Positions 19,301 to 27,969 of a DNA stretch of 64,000 nt are shown here, in pieces (within the stretch, counting starts at the first letter, position 1; each line of letters starts with the position of its first letter). The position numbers and the translations under genes were made by a program. A model generated the notes under the pieces. It was not told where the DNA came from and searched no databases. It worked only from the letters and a program-made list of their open reading frames with translations. Origin of the DNA: Streptococcus australis (GTDB taxonomy: Bacteria; Bacillota; Bacilli; Lactobacillales; Streptococcaceae); assembly GCF_901543175.1 (NCBI RefSeq), contig NZ_LR594040.1, positions 1,612,001 to 1,676,000 on the forward strand, given 5' to 3'.

Positions 19301-19829
19301 AGACTGTCACCTTACTAATTCCATAAATTTTTTCCTTCCAGATACCGAGACAGGCAATTTCTTCTGGGAGTTCTACAGACTTATCGGTTTCGCAGACGAC
19401 CATGACTTCTTCAGAGAAGAGATTTCTCTCTGCCATTTTTTCGATATCTGCAACGATTTGTTCCTTGGCATAAGGAGGATCTAAAAAGACCAGATCAAAG
19501 AGACCTGTTACTTGCTCCAAAGCACGCTCAGCTTCCATCTTTAAGAGCTGAAATTTAGAAACTTCCTTGGTCATCTGGATATTTTCAGCGATGACAGCTT
19601 GAGCCTTTCGATCCCGTTCTACTAAAACAGCATGGGACATGCCTCTTGACACAGCTTCAATAGACAGACCGCCACTGCCTGCATAAAGATCCAAGACACG
19701 ACCACCCTCAAAATAGGGACCTATCATGTTAAAGATAGCTCCTCTCACCTTATCCGATGTCGGCCTCGTCGTCTTGCCTTCTAGCGTCTTGAGGGGTCGC
19801 CCCCCGTAGATTCCTGATACGATTTTCAT
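19290..19829 (-). CDS. rsmD: 16S rRNA (guanine-966 N2)-methyltransferase
   Basis: A 179-residue SAM-dependent methyltransferase acting on G966 of 16S rRNA. It opens [18 protein letters not shown], has the SAM-binding [18 protein letters not shown] near residue 46 and the catalytic [10 protein letters not shown] near residue 115. It is the first gene of rsmD-coaD-sepM. The ATG lies 7 nt after an extended -10 box without a ribosome site, suggesting a leaderless mRNA. Confidence 0.92.
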   Translation of the reverse strand: MKIVSGIYGGRPLKTLEGKTTRPTSDKVRGAIFNMIGPYFEGGRVLDLYAGSGGLSIEAVSRGMSHAVLVERDRKAQAVIAENIQMTKEVSKFQLLKMEAERALEQVTGLFDLVFLDPPYAKEQIVADIEKMAERNLFSEEVMVVCETDKSVELPEEIACLGIWKEKIYGISKVTVYVR

Positions 19830-19836
19830 ACCGTTT

Positions 19837-19845
19837 ATTATACCA
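19837..19845 (-). promoter_or_regulatory. Extended -10 promoter of a probable leaderless gene (rsmD)
   Basis: On the minus strand TGGTATAAT is followed by AAACGGT and then ATG. This is the same arrangement as before DUF1146 and the TrmH-family gene. Confidence 0.7.
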
Positions 19846-19866
19846 AATTATAGGCAAAAAGAGAAA

Positions 19867-19889
19867 GAAAACCGAACCTTACGGTTCGA
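19867..19889 (-). terminator. Terminator after asnA
   Basis: On the minus strand CGAACC, loop GTAA, GGTTCG is followed by GTTTTCTTT, five bases after the asnA stop. Confidence 0.8.
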
Positions 19890-19893
19890 TTCC

Positions 19894-20886
19894 CTACAAG
19901 ATATTTTCGTAAGTATCGCGGACTTCTTGTGGCCAAACACTAGTCTGAACCTCTCCAATGTGCTTCTTACGAAGAAGGAACATGGCCATCCGGGACTGTC
20001 CGATACCCCCACCAATTGTCAATGGAAAAAGACCGTTAAGCAAGGCTTTATGCCATTCCAGCTCAAGTCTATCTTCATCTCCTGTAAGGGCAACTTGGCG
20101 ACGAAGGGTATCTTCATCTACCCGAATCCCCATTGATGACAACTCAAAGGCGCAATCAAGAGGTTCATTCCAAACCAAGATGTCCCCATTCAGTCCCTTG
20201 TATCCATTCTCAGACTCTGTTGTCCAGTCATCGTAGTCAGGCGCACGGCCATCATGAGGTTTCCCATCAGGTAATTCTCCACCAATACCAATTAAGAAGA
20301 CTGCACCGAACTCTTTACAGATTGCATTTTCACGCTCTTTTGGTGTCAAGTCTGGGTAACGTTCTACTAGCTCTTCTGTATGGATAAAGGTGATTTGTTT
20401 TGGCAAGATCGATTCGATATCATAGCGAGCTTCTACTGCTAGCTCTGTCAGACGAATAGCCTTGTAAATCTTTTCAACTGTTTCTTTAAGATAAGCGATA
20501 TTGCGTTGTCCATTTGGAATCACTTTTTCCCAGTCCCACTGGTCTACATAAACAGAGTGGGTCGCATCTAGCGAATCTTCATCTGGGCGAAGGGCCTTCA
20601 TATGGACAAACAAACCTTCACCTTCACCGAAACCAAAACGAGCCAAGGTATGGCGTTTCCATTTAGCAAGTGAATGAACGACCTCGTAGGTTTCATCTGG
20701 AATTTGCAAGACCTTCACAGTTACTGCATTTTCAACACCTGAAAGGTTATCCTGCATCCCATCGCCGACCCTACTCAAGATAGGACCTTGAACTTCGACA
20801 ACTTCTAACTTATCTTTCAAATACTGGGTAAAAGTGTTTTTGACAAAGGAAATTTCTTCTTGTTGCTGGATAAAACTTTTCTTCAT
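19894..20886 (-). CDS. asnA: Aspartate--ammonia ligase
   Basis: A 330-residue ammonia-dependent asparagine synthetase, class II aaRS-like fold, that converts aspartate, ATP and ammonia to asparagine. Recognisable stretches are [16 protein letters not shown] near residue 40, [12 protein letters not shown] near 112, and the ATP-binding [17 protein letters not shown] near 285. GAGGAGTAGCTT precedes the ATG. It is monocistronic with its own terminator. Confidence 0.94.
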   Translation of the reverse strand: MKKSFIQQQEEISFVKNTFTQYLKDKLEVVEVQGPILSRVGDGMQDNLSGVENAVTVKVLQIPDETYEVVHSLAKWKRHTLARFGFGEGEGLFVHMKALRPDEDSLDATHSVYVDQWDWEKVIPNGQRNIAYLKETVEKIYKAIRLTELAVEARYDIESILPKQITFIHTEELVERYPDLTPKERENAICKEFGAVFLIGIGGELPDGKPHDGRAPDYDDWTTESENGYKGLNGDILVWNEPLDCAFELSSMGIRVDEDTLRRQVALTGDEDRLELEWHKALLNGLFPLTIGGGIGQSRMAMFLLRKKHIGEVQTSVWPQEVRDTYENIL

Positions 20887-20954
20887 AAGCTACTCCTCAA
20901 AAAATTAATTAAAAGCATTATACACCTATTTCCAAGAAAAGAAAAGAGTAAATA

Positions 20955-20988
20955 AGAAAAAGTCAGTGCTCTTTGGAACACTGACTCT
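20955..20988 (-). terminator. Terminator after the BI-1 family gene
   Basis: On the minus strand AGTCAGTG, loop TTCCAAAGAG, CACTGACT is followed by TTTTCTTATTT. Confidence 0.85.
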
Positions 20989-20996
20989 ATAGACTT

Positions 20997-21680
20997 TTAA
21001 TCGTTTCGACCAAAGATTCGTAAGATGCTAAGGAAGAGGTTGATAAAGTCTAGATAGATGCTGAGAGCCATTGAAATGACCCAACCTGTTGCTACTTGCC
21101 CTCTAGACTGCTCATAAACATAGCGAATCTTTTGGTTGTCCCAAGCAATCAAACCTGAGAAAACCAAGACCATGGCAATACTAATCATGTAGTCAAAGAA
21201 GCTATTGGCTAGAAATAGATTGACGATCATAGCAATAATTAACCCGACAAGCGCAGCCATCAGAGCTCGACCCATTCCACTCAAATCTTTCTTGGTGAAA
21301 ATTCCGATTGCCGCCATGACAAAGAAGAGTAGGGCACTGGATACAAAGGCTGATAAGACGGTCCCAGGTGTATAGAAGGCTACGACAAAGCTAAGGGTGA
21401 AGCCATTCAGTAGCGAGTATACTAGAAATACTGGCAGAGCTGCTGGGCTATTTTTAGCAGCCATGCTACTTGCAACAAAGACTAGAGCAAGTTCTGCAAA
21501 AGTTGCAATCATCAACCAGAGACGGCCATGCATTAAAAAGTAGATCAATTGAGCCTGAAAGACTGTCAACATTAAAGCTGGCACCAGAGCTGACAGACCA
21601 ATCCCAAGTCCCACAAAGGCATAAACCTTAGCGTAAAATTGATTGAGACCTGAACGTTCTTGAATAATTGTTTGATTCAT
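20997..21680 (-). CDS. Bax inhibitor-1/YccA family membrane protein
   Basis: A 227-residue protein with seven hydrophobic segments, matching the BI-1/TMBIM family. The typical features are FYAKVYAFVGLGIGLSALVP at the N terminus and the late aspartate pair region (LIAWDNQKIRYVYE and SIYLDFINLFLSIL). B. subtilis YetJ of this family is a pH-dependent calcium leak channel; the function in streptococci is not established. A normal ribosome site (AGGAGAATCAGA) precedes the start. Confidence 0.85.
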   Translation of the reverse strand: MNQTIIQERSGLNQFYAKVYAFVGLGIGLSALVPALMLTVFQAQLIYFLMHGRLWLMIATFAELALVFVASSMAAKNSPAALPVFLVYSLLNGFTLSFVVAFYTPGTVLSAFVSSALLFFVMAAIGIFTKKDLSGMGRALMAALVGLIIAMIVNLFLANSFFDYMISIAMVLVFSGLIAWDNQKIRYVYEQSRGQVATGWVISMALSIYLDFINLFLSILRIFGRND

Positions 21681-21734
21681 TCTGATTCTCCTTTTTCTAT
21701 AAATATGTCTTGATTATAACAAAGTTTTTATAAA

Positions 21735-22475
21735 TTAGCTGAAATAAAACATCAAAATGCCTGCGGCAATGGCAACATTGAGACTCTCTGCTCGACCCTT
21801 CATGCCAATATGAACCAGCTGATCAGCACTCTCAGCCATGACAGAACTAATCCCCTGCCCTTCATTTCCCATGACTAAAACAAAGTCTTCTAGGGGAGAA
21901 AGCTCACGATAGTCCTTGGATTCTTTGGATAAGGTCGTTGCTAGAATGGGCATAGCAGTCTTCTTAGCCTCTTCTACAAAGGAAGCAAGAGACATCCGAT
22001 AGATGGGCAAGTGAAAATGACTGCCTTGCATGGAACGCAGGGTCTTGAGACTGTATATATCTGCTGACTTATCTGAGACAATAACCCCTGTAAAACCTGC
22101 AGCGTCCGCAGTCCGAATCATGGTACCCACATTACCAGGATCTTGAACATCTTCTAAAAATAGAAACTTACCCTGACTAAAATCAGGCTGTCCCACTTCT
22201 TCTTTTTGAATCACTGCAACAATGCCTTGAGGGGTTTGCGTATCTGCCAAATCCAGCAAAATCTCCTCTGAAACCCAGATAGTTTGAGGAAAAGCAGCTA
22301 GCTGATCTCGGTAACTTTCTAGGGCAAAGACCTTTTCAATCGTCACTCCAGCTTGAACAGCTTCTTCAAACAAGTGCCAACCTTCAATCAAATAGGCAGA
22401 TTTTCGATATTTTTTTTGATGCAATTTCTTGGCATTTTTCACCACAGAATTGGCTTTTGAGGTTATAATAGTCAT
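21735..22475 (-). CDS. TrmH/SpoU-family RNA 2'-O-methyltransferase
   Basis: A 246-residue SPOUT methyltransferase with an N-terminal RNA-binding domain (KLHQKKYRKSAYLIEGWHLF) and a C-terminal trefoil-knot domain: FLEDVQDPGNVGTMIRTADA, then LVMGNEGQGIS and IGMKGRAESLNVAIAAGIL. The likely substrate is 23S rRNA, as for B. subtilis YsgA-type proteins, but the target site cannot be read. I use the ATG at 22475; it lies six bases after TATAAT with no ribosome site, so it looks leaderless. An upstream in-frame TTG would be inside the -10 region. Confidence 0.88.
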   Translation of the reverse strand: MTIITSKANSVVKNAKKLHQKKYRKSAYLIEGWHLFEEAVQAGVTIEKVFALESYRDQLAAFPQTIWVSEEILLDLADTQTPQGIVAVIQKEEVGQPDFSQGKFLFLEDVQDPGNVGTMIRTADAAGFTGVIVSDKSADIYSLKTLRSMQGSHFHLPIYRMSLASFVEEAKKTAMPILATTLSKESKDYRELSPLEDFVLVMGNEGQGISSVMAESADQLVHIGMKGRAESLNVAIAAGILMFYFS

Positions 22476-22481
22476 AGAAAC

Positions 22482-22490
22482 ATTATAACA
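22482..22490 (-). promoter_or_regulatory. Extended -10 promoter of a probable leaderless gene (TrmH family)
   Basis: On the minus strand TGTTATAAT is followed by GTTTCT and then ATG. A plus-strand TATAAT at 22464-22469, possibly serving acyP, lies within the methylase coding region, so the two promoters face each other. Confidence 0.7.
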
Positions 22491-22508
22491 CAATTAAAGG
22501 GGGTTAGT

Positions 22509-22787
22509 ATGCAAAAGGTTAGAATGATTGCCCAAGGTAGGGTGCAGGGTGTTGGTTTTCGCTGGGGCGTTTATACTCTAGCGCTTGAAATCGGTGGCAT
22601 CACTGGTCGTGTCTGGAATAACGACGATGGTACAGTGGAAATTCTCGCTCAAGCAGAGTCTTCTGCCACTATGGCAAAATTTATCCAAGAAATCCGTAAA
22701 GGTCCAACGCCTTTTTCAAAAGTCACCTATCTGGATGTGCAGATGAGCAACTTTTCATCCTATTCAGACTTCAAAGTCGCAAATTAG
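22509..22787 (+). CDS. acyP: Acylphosphatase
   Basis: A 92-residue acylphosphatase hydrolysing acyl phosphates such as acetyl phosphate. The active-site loop GRVQGVGFRWG (residues 11-21, with the phosphate-binding Arg18 region) and WNNDDGTVEILAQ (catalytic Asn) are present. AAAGGGGG lies just upstream. The next gene, yidC, is 77 bp away on the same strand with its own promoter elements. The size is standard for the family. Confidence 0.93.
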   Translation: MQKVRMIAQGRVQGVGFRWGVYTLALEIGGITGRVWNNDDGTVEILAQAESSATMAKFIQEIRKGPTPFSKVTYLDVQMSNFSSYSDFKVAN

Positions 22788-22864
22788 GTCTCCAGAACTA
22801 TTGTATATTTTACAAAAAAACAGTAGAATAGAAAGGTATAATTTTTAAAGAAGGAATGAGAACA

Positions 22865-23785
22865 TTGAAATCTATTAAACGTTTTGCCCTCTCAGCTATG
22901 GGAGTGGCTATGCTACTTATCTTGACAGGCTGTGTTTCTGTTGATAAAACGACTGGAGAACCGACTGGATTTATCTGGAACACCATCGGAGCGCCTATGG
23001 CAGAGGCCATCAAATACTTTGCTAATGATATGGGACTTGGTTTTGGGATGGGGATTATCATCGTCACCATTATCGTGCGTTTGATTATCTTGCCACTCGG
23101 TATCTACCAATCGTGGAAGGCGACGCTTCACTCTGAAAAGATGAACGCCCTCAAACACGTGCTTGAACCACATCAAACACGTCTCAAAGAAGCAACAACT
23201 CAAGAAGAAAAACTTGAGGCTCAACAAGCTCTCTTTGCCGCCCAAAAAGAACATGGTATCAGCATGCTAGGAGGCGTCGGATGTTTCCCTATCTTGCTCC
23301 AAATGCCTTTCTTCTCTGCTATCTTCTTTGCTGCCCAACACACTGAAGGAGTTGCTGGTTCTAACTTCTTGGGAATTGATCTTGGCTCACCAAGCATGCT
23401 CCTCGTAGCCTTTGCAGGTATTCTTTACTACATCCAATCTCTCCTCTCGCTTCATGGAGTAGAAGACGAGATGCAAAGAGAACAACTTAAGAAAATGATC
23501 TACATGAGCCCACTCATGATTGTTATCTTCTCACTCTTCTCACCAGCCAGTGTGACACTATACTGGGTTGTCGGTGGTTTCATGATGATTCTCCAACAGT
23601 TTATCGTCAACTATGTCGTTCGTCCAAAACTTCGTCAAAAAGTACGTGAAGAATACGAAAAGAACCCTCCGAAAGTCAGTCCTTCTGCAGGTGCAAGAAA
23701 AGATGTGACTCCTAAGCAGACTCAAGCGATCACGACCAATAAGAAAAAGAAAAACCGCAACTCTGGCAAACAACGATCTAGATAA
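22865..23785 (+). CDS. yidC: Membrane protein insertase YidC/OxaA (lipoprotein form)
   Basis: A 306-residue insertase that places proteins in the membrane, with or without SecYEG. The signal peptide ends in the lipobox LLILTGC, then come five spans with the hydrophilic-groove arginine in TIIVRLIILPLG, and a basic C-terminal tail KKKKNRNSGKQRSR that can contact ribosomes. I start at TTG 22865 because AAGGA is 9-10 nt upstream of it and directly abuts the ATG at 22856. Streptococci carry two YidC paralogues; this is the one beside acyP. Confidence 0.9.
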   Translation: MKSIKRFALSAMGVAMLLILTGCVSVDKTTGEPTGFIWNTIGAPMAEAIKYFANDMGLGFGMGIIIVTIIVRLIILPLGIYQSWKATLHSEKMNALKHVLEPHQTRLKEATTQEEKLEAQQALFAAQKEHGISMLGGVGCFPILLQMPFFSAIFFAAQHTEGVAGSNFLGIDLGSPSMLLVAFAGILYYIQSLLSLHGVEDEMQREQLKKMIYMSPLMIVIFSLFSPASVTLYWVVGGFMMILQQFIVNYVVRPKLRQKVREEYEKNPPKVSPSAGARKDVTPKQTQAITTNKKKKNRNSGKQRSR

Positions 23786-23790
23786 GACTC

Positions 23791-23822
23791 AAAAAGCTTA
23801 GCTGAAAGACTAGGCTTTTTAT
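23791..23822 (+). terminator. Terminator after yidC
   Basis: AAAAAGCTTAG, loop CTGAAAGA, CTAGGCTTTTT: an 11-base stem with one mismatch, ending in T's. Confidence 0.8.
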
Positions 23823-23828
23823 GCATCA

Positions 23829-23862
23829 CAAAAGCCCGATGTCTCCATCAGGCTTCTTTTTT
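23829..23862 (-). terminator. Terminator after pflA
   Basis: On the minus strand GAAGCCTGATG, loop GAGA, CATCGGGCTTTT. The stem starts at the pflA stop codon. Confidence 0.75.
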
Positions 23863-24655
23863 ATCCATGAACACGTTTCATGTAGTCTTGATAGCTTTCT
23901 GTATCCATCAATTCCTTGGCATTCTTGACACGGTCTGCTGTTGGAGGTTTTACCCCTTCGAGCGAATAAGGAATTCCCAATTCACGCCACTTGAACTCAC
24001 CCATGGTATGATAAGGTAGGATTTCAAACTTGTCAACATTTTTGAGGGTCTTGACAAACTTACCGAGTTCGATCAAGTCCTCATCTCTGTCCGTCAAACC
24101 TGGAACTAGCACGTGGCGAATCCAAACAGGTTTTCCAATATCTGATAGATACTGGGCACAGGCCAAGATATTTTTATTGGTTTGGCTAGTGACAATCTTG
24201 TGCTGTTCTTCGTTGATTTCCTTGATATCCAAGAGAACCAAGTCTGTCACCGCCATGAGTTTATTAAACTTTTCGAGATAACGTGGTTTATTACGGAATG
24301 GAAGGGCGCAGGTATCCAAGGTACAGTGGATTCCTTTTTCCTTGGCCTTGGTAAAGAGGGCGATCAAGAAATCAATCTGTAAGAGAGCCTCTCCACCACT
24401 GACAGTGATTCCTCCCTTGTCTCCCCAGAAACCACGATAGCGAAGGGCTTCTGTCAAGACATCGTCTACTGTCCGTTCACGTGATTTATTGGTCTCCATA
24501 GCCCATGTGTCTGGGTTATGGCAGTACTGGCAACGCATGTGACAGCCCTGCAAAAAGACAATAAAACGAATCCCAGGACCATCTACCGCCCCAAAACTCT
24601 CTGTCGAATGCACCATTCCTGTCACTTGTCCATAGTCAATTGTTTCTTCAGACAT
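23861..24655 (-). CDS. pflA: Pyruvate formate-lyase activating enzyme
   Basis: A 264-residue radical-SAM enzyme that installs the glycyl radical on pyruvate formate-lyase for mixed-acid fermentation. The 4Fe-4S motif is CHMRCQYC (CxxxCxxC) near residue 35, preceded by SFGAVDGPGIRFIVFLQG, and followed by GGITVSGGEALLQ. GGAAGGTGACGAT precedes the start. The promoter carries a CcpA-site match at 24669-24683. Its target pflB is not in the window. Confidence 0.93.
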   Translation of the reverse strand: MSEETIDYGQVTGMVHSTESFGAVDGPGIRFIVFLQGCHMRCQYCHNPDTWAMETNKSRERTVDDVLTEALRYRGFWGDKGGITVSGGEALLQIDFLIALFTKAKEKGIHCTLDTCALPFRNKPRYLEKFNKLMAVTDLVLLDIKEINEEQHKIVTSQTNKNILACAQYLSDIGKPVWIRHVLVPGLTDRDEDLIELGKFVKTLKNVDKFEILPYHTMGEFKWRELGIPYSLEGVKPPTADRVKNAKELMDTESYQDYMKRVHG

Positions 24656-24668
24656 ATCGTCACCTTCC

Positions 24669-24717
24669 TTGAAACCGTTTTATAGTTTTATTATATCACG
24701 ACTTGAGGGAAAAACAA
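24669..24717 (-). promoter_or_regulatory. pflA promoter with catabolite-responsive element
   Basis: On the minus strand TTGTTT (24712-24717) and TATAAT (24690-24695) are 16 bp apart. Downstream, TTGAAACCGTTTTAT on the plus strand (24669-24683) matches the cre consensus WTGNAANCGNWNNCW at all but one position. A roadblock position just after the transcription start would give CcpA repression. Confidence 0.65.
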
Positions 24718-24772
24718 GATTTTTGTCTATTTTTTAGAAAGCAATCTGTTTTTCACTTTCATTTTCATTTTT

Positions 24773-26029
24773 TTAATGATCGGGTTCAAAATCAAAACCA
24801 TACAAGGTTGCGAAATAGTCCTCAGGACGCTCTGCACGGCGGATTTGACGGGCTTTCCCTTCTTCGGTATAGAGGATTTCTGCCGAGCGTAGTTTGGCAT
24901 TGTACTGATAACCCATGGAGAATCCATGTGCACCTGTATCATGAATTACTAGCAAATCACCGATTTCTGTATGAGGTAGTTCGCGATTAATGGCAAATTT
25001 ATCATTATTTTCACAGAGTGAACCGACCACGTCTACGACCTCAACTGGCCCATCTGGATGGGTCAGATTGGTAATATGGTGGTAGGCTCCATACATGGCA
25101 GGACGCATGAGGTTAACTGCTGAGGCATCCACGCCCAGATAGGTACGGTAGGTTTTCTTTTTATGAGTGACTTTTGTGACGAGAACTCCGTGAGGTGCCA
25201 ACATAAAACGGCCCAATTCAGTGAAAATCTTGACCTGCCCAAGACCTGCAGATGTGAGGACTTCTTCATAAACCTTACGCACCCCTTCACCAATCACAGC
25301 GATGTCATTTGGCTCCTGGTCTGGACGGTAATTGACACCGATTCCACCAGAAAGATTGATAAAGTCCAGCGAAATACCCAACTTTTCCTTGATTTCAACA
25401 GCCAATTCAAAGAGCTGACGTGCCAACTCTGGATAGTAGAGATGGGTCACTGTATTGGATGCTAGGAAAGAGTGAATCCCAAATGTCTTGGCTCCTTTTT
25501 CCTTTAAGATGGCAAAGGCTTCAAAAAGCTGGTCCTTGGTCATGCCAAACTTGGCCTCTCCAGGATTGTCCATAATGTCTGTCCCCAGTTCAAAAACACC
25601 ACCAGGATTGTAACGACAAGAGATGATTTCTGGAATGCCTGCTGCACGCTCTAGATGTTCAATATCTTCAAAGGCATCCAAGTTAATGGTCGCACCTAAT
25701 TCACGCGCATAAGCGTACTCTTGGTCTGGGGTATTGTTAGAAGAGAACATGATCTCAGAACCGGGAAAATCCAGTTTGTGGCTCATCAAGAGCTCTACAT
25801 AACTAGAACAGTCCACACCACAACCTTCCTCTTTGAGGATTTTCAAGATGGCTGGGGTTGGAGTGGCCTTGACTGCAAAATATTCTTTGAATCCCTTATT
25901 CCAAGAAAAGGCCTGGTTGACTGCTCGCGCTTTCTCGCGAATCCCCTTCTCATCATACAGGTGAAAGGGAGTCGGGAACTCTGCAACAATTGTTTCTAAA
26001 TCTTCTCGGCTGATAAATGGTGTTTTCAT
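24773..26029 (-). CDS. lysA: Diaminopimelate decarboxylase
   Basis: A 418-residue PLP enzyme, fold type III, making L-lysine from meso-diaminopimelate. The PLP lysine is in YFAVKATPTPAIL near residue 54, the phosphate-binding glycines in NLSGGIGVNYRP near 222, and the dimer-partner active-site motif is CENND near 340. A tyrosine near the C terminus follows the usual pattern. It is apparently monocistronic between pflA and purR; I see no clear terminator. Confidence 0.92.
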   Translation of the reverse strand: MKTPFISREDLETIVAEFPTPFHLYDEKGIREKARAVNQAFSWNKGFKEYFAVKATPTPAILKILKEEGCGVDCSSYVELLMSHKLDFPGSEIMFSSNNTPDQEYAYARELGATINLDAFEDIEHLERAAGIPEIISCRYNPGGVFELGTDIMDNPGEAKFGMTKDQLFEAFAILKEKGAKTFGIHSFLASNTVTHLYYPELARQLFELAVEIKEKLGISLDFINLSGGIGVNYRPDQEPNDIAVIGEGVRKVYEEVLTSAGLGQVKIFTELGRFMLAPHGVLVTKVTHKKKTYRTYLGVDASAVNLMRPAMYGAYHHITNLTHPDGPVEVVDVVGSLCENNDKFAINRELPHTEIGDLLVIHDTGAHGFSMGYQYNAKLRSAEILYTEEGKARQIRRAERPEDYFATLYGFDFEPDH

Positions 26030-26056
26030 AAGCTTCCTTCTATTCTGTTTGCAAAG

Positions 26057-26084
26057 AAAGGCTGGGACAATCGTTCCAACCTTT
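26057..26084 (-). terminator. Terminator after purR
   Basis: On the minus strand AAAGGTTGG, loop AACGATTGT, CCCAGCCTTT, followed by CTTTGC. The T run is weak. Confidence 0.55.
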
Positions 26085-26095
26085 AGTTCTATCTC

Positions 26096-26923
26096 TTATT
26101 TGTCTTCGTCAAAGATATTTCCAATCTCAACATCTATGGATTGGTTCTTGACATCAATATTGGTTACCTTCAAGAGTGACTTGTAATCAAACTGCTTTTC
26201 ACGTTCTTCTTGGGCATTGTCTGCAAAGACTGCGACACCAGCTAGTTCAGAATCGAACTCACGCAAGAGACTAATCATCCCGTTGACAGTTCCGCCACCT
26301 TTCAAGAAGTCATCCACAATCAAGACACGACTGCCTGCTTTGAGGCTGCGTTTTGAAAGGAACATTTTCTCAATACGGTCACCGCTTGAACCTGATACAT
26401 AGTTGACACTGACCGTTGAACCTTCAGTGATTTTTAAGTCGCGGCGCACGATAACAAAAGGAACATTGAGGACATTGGCAACTGCATTTGCAAGCGGAAC
26501 ACCCTTAGTCGCTACTGTCATAACCGCATCGATTTTTTGGTCCATAAAGCTCTTGGCAATGATACGCCCAATATTTTTCAAAATGGCAGGCGTACTGAGC
26601 AAATCAGATAGGTAGATGTAGCCACCTGGCAAGATACGGTCGCTTTCTGAAAGTTTGTCACGCAAGTCTGCGATCATTTTTTTGGCTTCATGGCTAGAGA
26701 TGGATGGTGTAAAGATAACGCCACCACCTGCCCCAGTCACTGTCTGGATATGGCCGATTTCGATTTCCTCAAAGGCACGCTTGATAATCACGATATCCTC
26801 TGAGATAGATGATTTAGCTGATTCGTACTTTTCCGCAAAGGTATTGAGACTGGTTAGTTTGTATGGATTATTAATCAAATAGTTGGAAATGACAACCATT
26901 CGATCACTTCTTCTTAATTTCAT
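26096..26923 (-). CDS. purR: Purine operon regulator PurR (phosphoribosyltransferase type)
   Basis: A 275-residue transcription factor of the Gram-positive PurR family, unrelated to LacI-type PurR. An N-terminal winged-helix domain (MKLRRSDRMVVISNYLI to about residue 75) is followed by a type I PRT domain with the PRPP-binding loop VLIVDDFLKGGGTVNGM near residue 205. It controls purine synthesis and salvage genes through PurBoxes, with PRPP as effector. Start choice: GGAATGG about 10 nt upstream of 26923; a downstream ATG eight codons in is possible. Confidence 0.92.
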   Translation of the reverse strand: MKLRRSDRMVVISNYLINNPYKLTSLNTFAEKYESAKSSISEDIVIIKRAFEEIEIGHIQTVTGAGGGVIFTPSISSHEAKKMIADLRDKLSESDRILPGGYIYLSDLLSTPAILKNIGRIIAKSFMDQKIDAVMTVATKGVPLANAVANVLNVPFVIVRRDLKITEGSTVSVNYVSGSSGDRIEKMFLSKRSLKAGSRVLIVDDFLKGGGTVNGMISLLREFDSELAGVAVFADNAQEEREKQFDYKSLLKVTNIDVKNQSIDVEIGNIFDEDK

Positions 26924-26980
26924 TTTTATTTACCATTCCATTTAATTTTGATATTTTATCCATTATACCACATTCACATA

Positions 26981-27018
26981 AAAAAACGAACATTATTGCG
27001 TAAAAAATGCTCGTTTTT
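26981..27018 (-). terminator. Terminator after yhaM
   Basis: On the minus strand AAAACGAGCATT and AATGTTCGTTTT form the stem, followed by TTT. It ends the rsmA-to-yhaM string of genes. Confidence 0.8.
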
Positions 27019-27027
27019 CTTAAATTA

Positions 27028-27969
27028 TTAATCTAAATCCGGTTTATAGAAGGAACGATTGTCCATAGCGAAGATTTTATTGGTCATTTCTCCTTTATCT
27101 ACCAAAGCCAGAGCTGTTGTCATCATCATCATACTGGCATCTAGATTATCAATCATATGAATAATCTCTGCCTCCATAATGCGCGGACGGACTGGACTTC
27201 CATACTCCAGCAAGCCATGGTGACTGAGGATGACATGGCGCAGTAGCACTACTTCTTCCCTAGTATCATCAATACCAAGCTCCATGACTGCTTTGGTGAT
27301 TTCACTATCAATTAGGGCGATATGACCGATGAGATTGCCTCGCACTGTGTACTCAGTCTGATCGGGACCACTGAGTTCTAAAACCTTGGCCAAGTCGTGC
27401 AACATAATCCCCGCATAGAGGAGGCTCTTATTGAGCTGAGGATAGATAACACTAATGGCCTCTGCCAAGCGCACCATGGTTGCTGTATGATAGGCCAAAC
27501 CCGTTTCAAAGGCATGGTGGTTGGTCTTGGCAGCTGGATAGGAGTAGAATTCCTTATCATACTTGGTGTAGAGACTACGAACGATACGCTGCCAGACAGG
27601 ATTTTCAATTTTGAAAATCATTTGCGACATGTAGTCACGGATTTCCTTAACATCAACTGGTGACTTGACCTTGAAATCAGCTGGATCATTGGGTTCGCCA
27701 GGCTGAGGCAGGCGGAGAGTAATTTGATTGACTTGAGGAGTATTGTTATAAACTTCTCTGCGCCCTTTCATGTGGACCACTTTCCCTGCGGTAAAGGCCT
27801 CAATGTTATGAGGCTGGGCATCCCAGAGTTTCCCTTCAATCTCGCCACTATCGTCTTGGAAGGTAAAAGCTAGATAGTTTTTTCCAGCTCGTGTCTGTCT
27901 CAGGTCAGCTGATTTGATTAGGTAAAAGCCTTCAAACAGATCATCTTTTTTCATGTGACTAATCTTCAT
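27028..27969 (-). CDS. yhaM: 3'-5' exoribonuclease YhaM (Cbf1)
   Basis: A 313-residue exoribonuclease with an N-terminal OB-fold (GKNYLAFTFQDDSGEIEGKLWD) and a C-terminal HD domain with the metal pair in MLHDLAKVLE near residue 190 and further histidines in LRHVILSHHGLLEYG. In streptococci YhaM trims the 3' ends left by terminators and other RNases. The true start is the ATG at 27969 (MKISHMKKDD), which overlaps the rmuC end by 11 bp; an upstream extension lies within rmuC. Confidence 0.9.
   Translation of the reverse strand: MKISHMKKDDLFEGFYLIKSADLRQTRAGKNYLAFTFQDDSGEIEGKLWDAQPHNIEAFTAGKVVHMKGRREVYNNTPQVNQITLRLPQPGEPNDPADFKVKSPVDVKEIRDYMSQMIFKIENPVWQRIVRSLYTKYDKEFYSYPAAKTNHHAFETGLAYHTATMVRLAEAISVIYPQLNKSLLYAGIMLHDLAKVLELSGPDQTEYTVRGNLIGHIALIDSEITKAVMELGIDDTREEVVLLRHVILSHHGLLEYGSPVRPRIMEAEIIHMIDNLDASMMMMTTALALVDKGEMTNKIFAMDNRSFYKPDLD

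Noticed and set aside
26981..27018. PurBox-like AAAAAACGAACATT upstream of purR
   Set aside because: The stretch is one arm of a perfect terminator hairpin for the yhaM gene, which explains it better than a regulator site.
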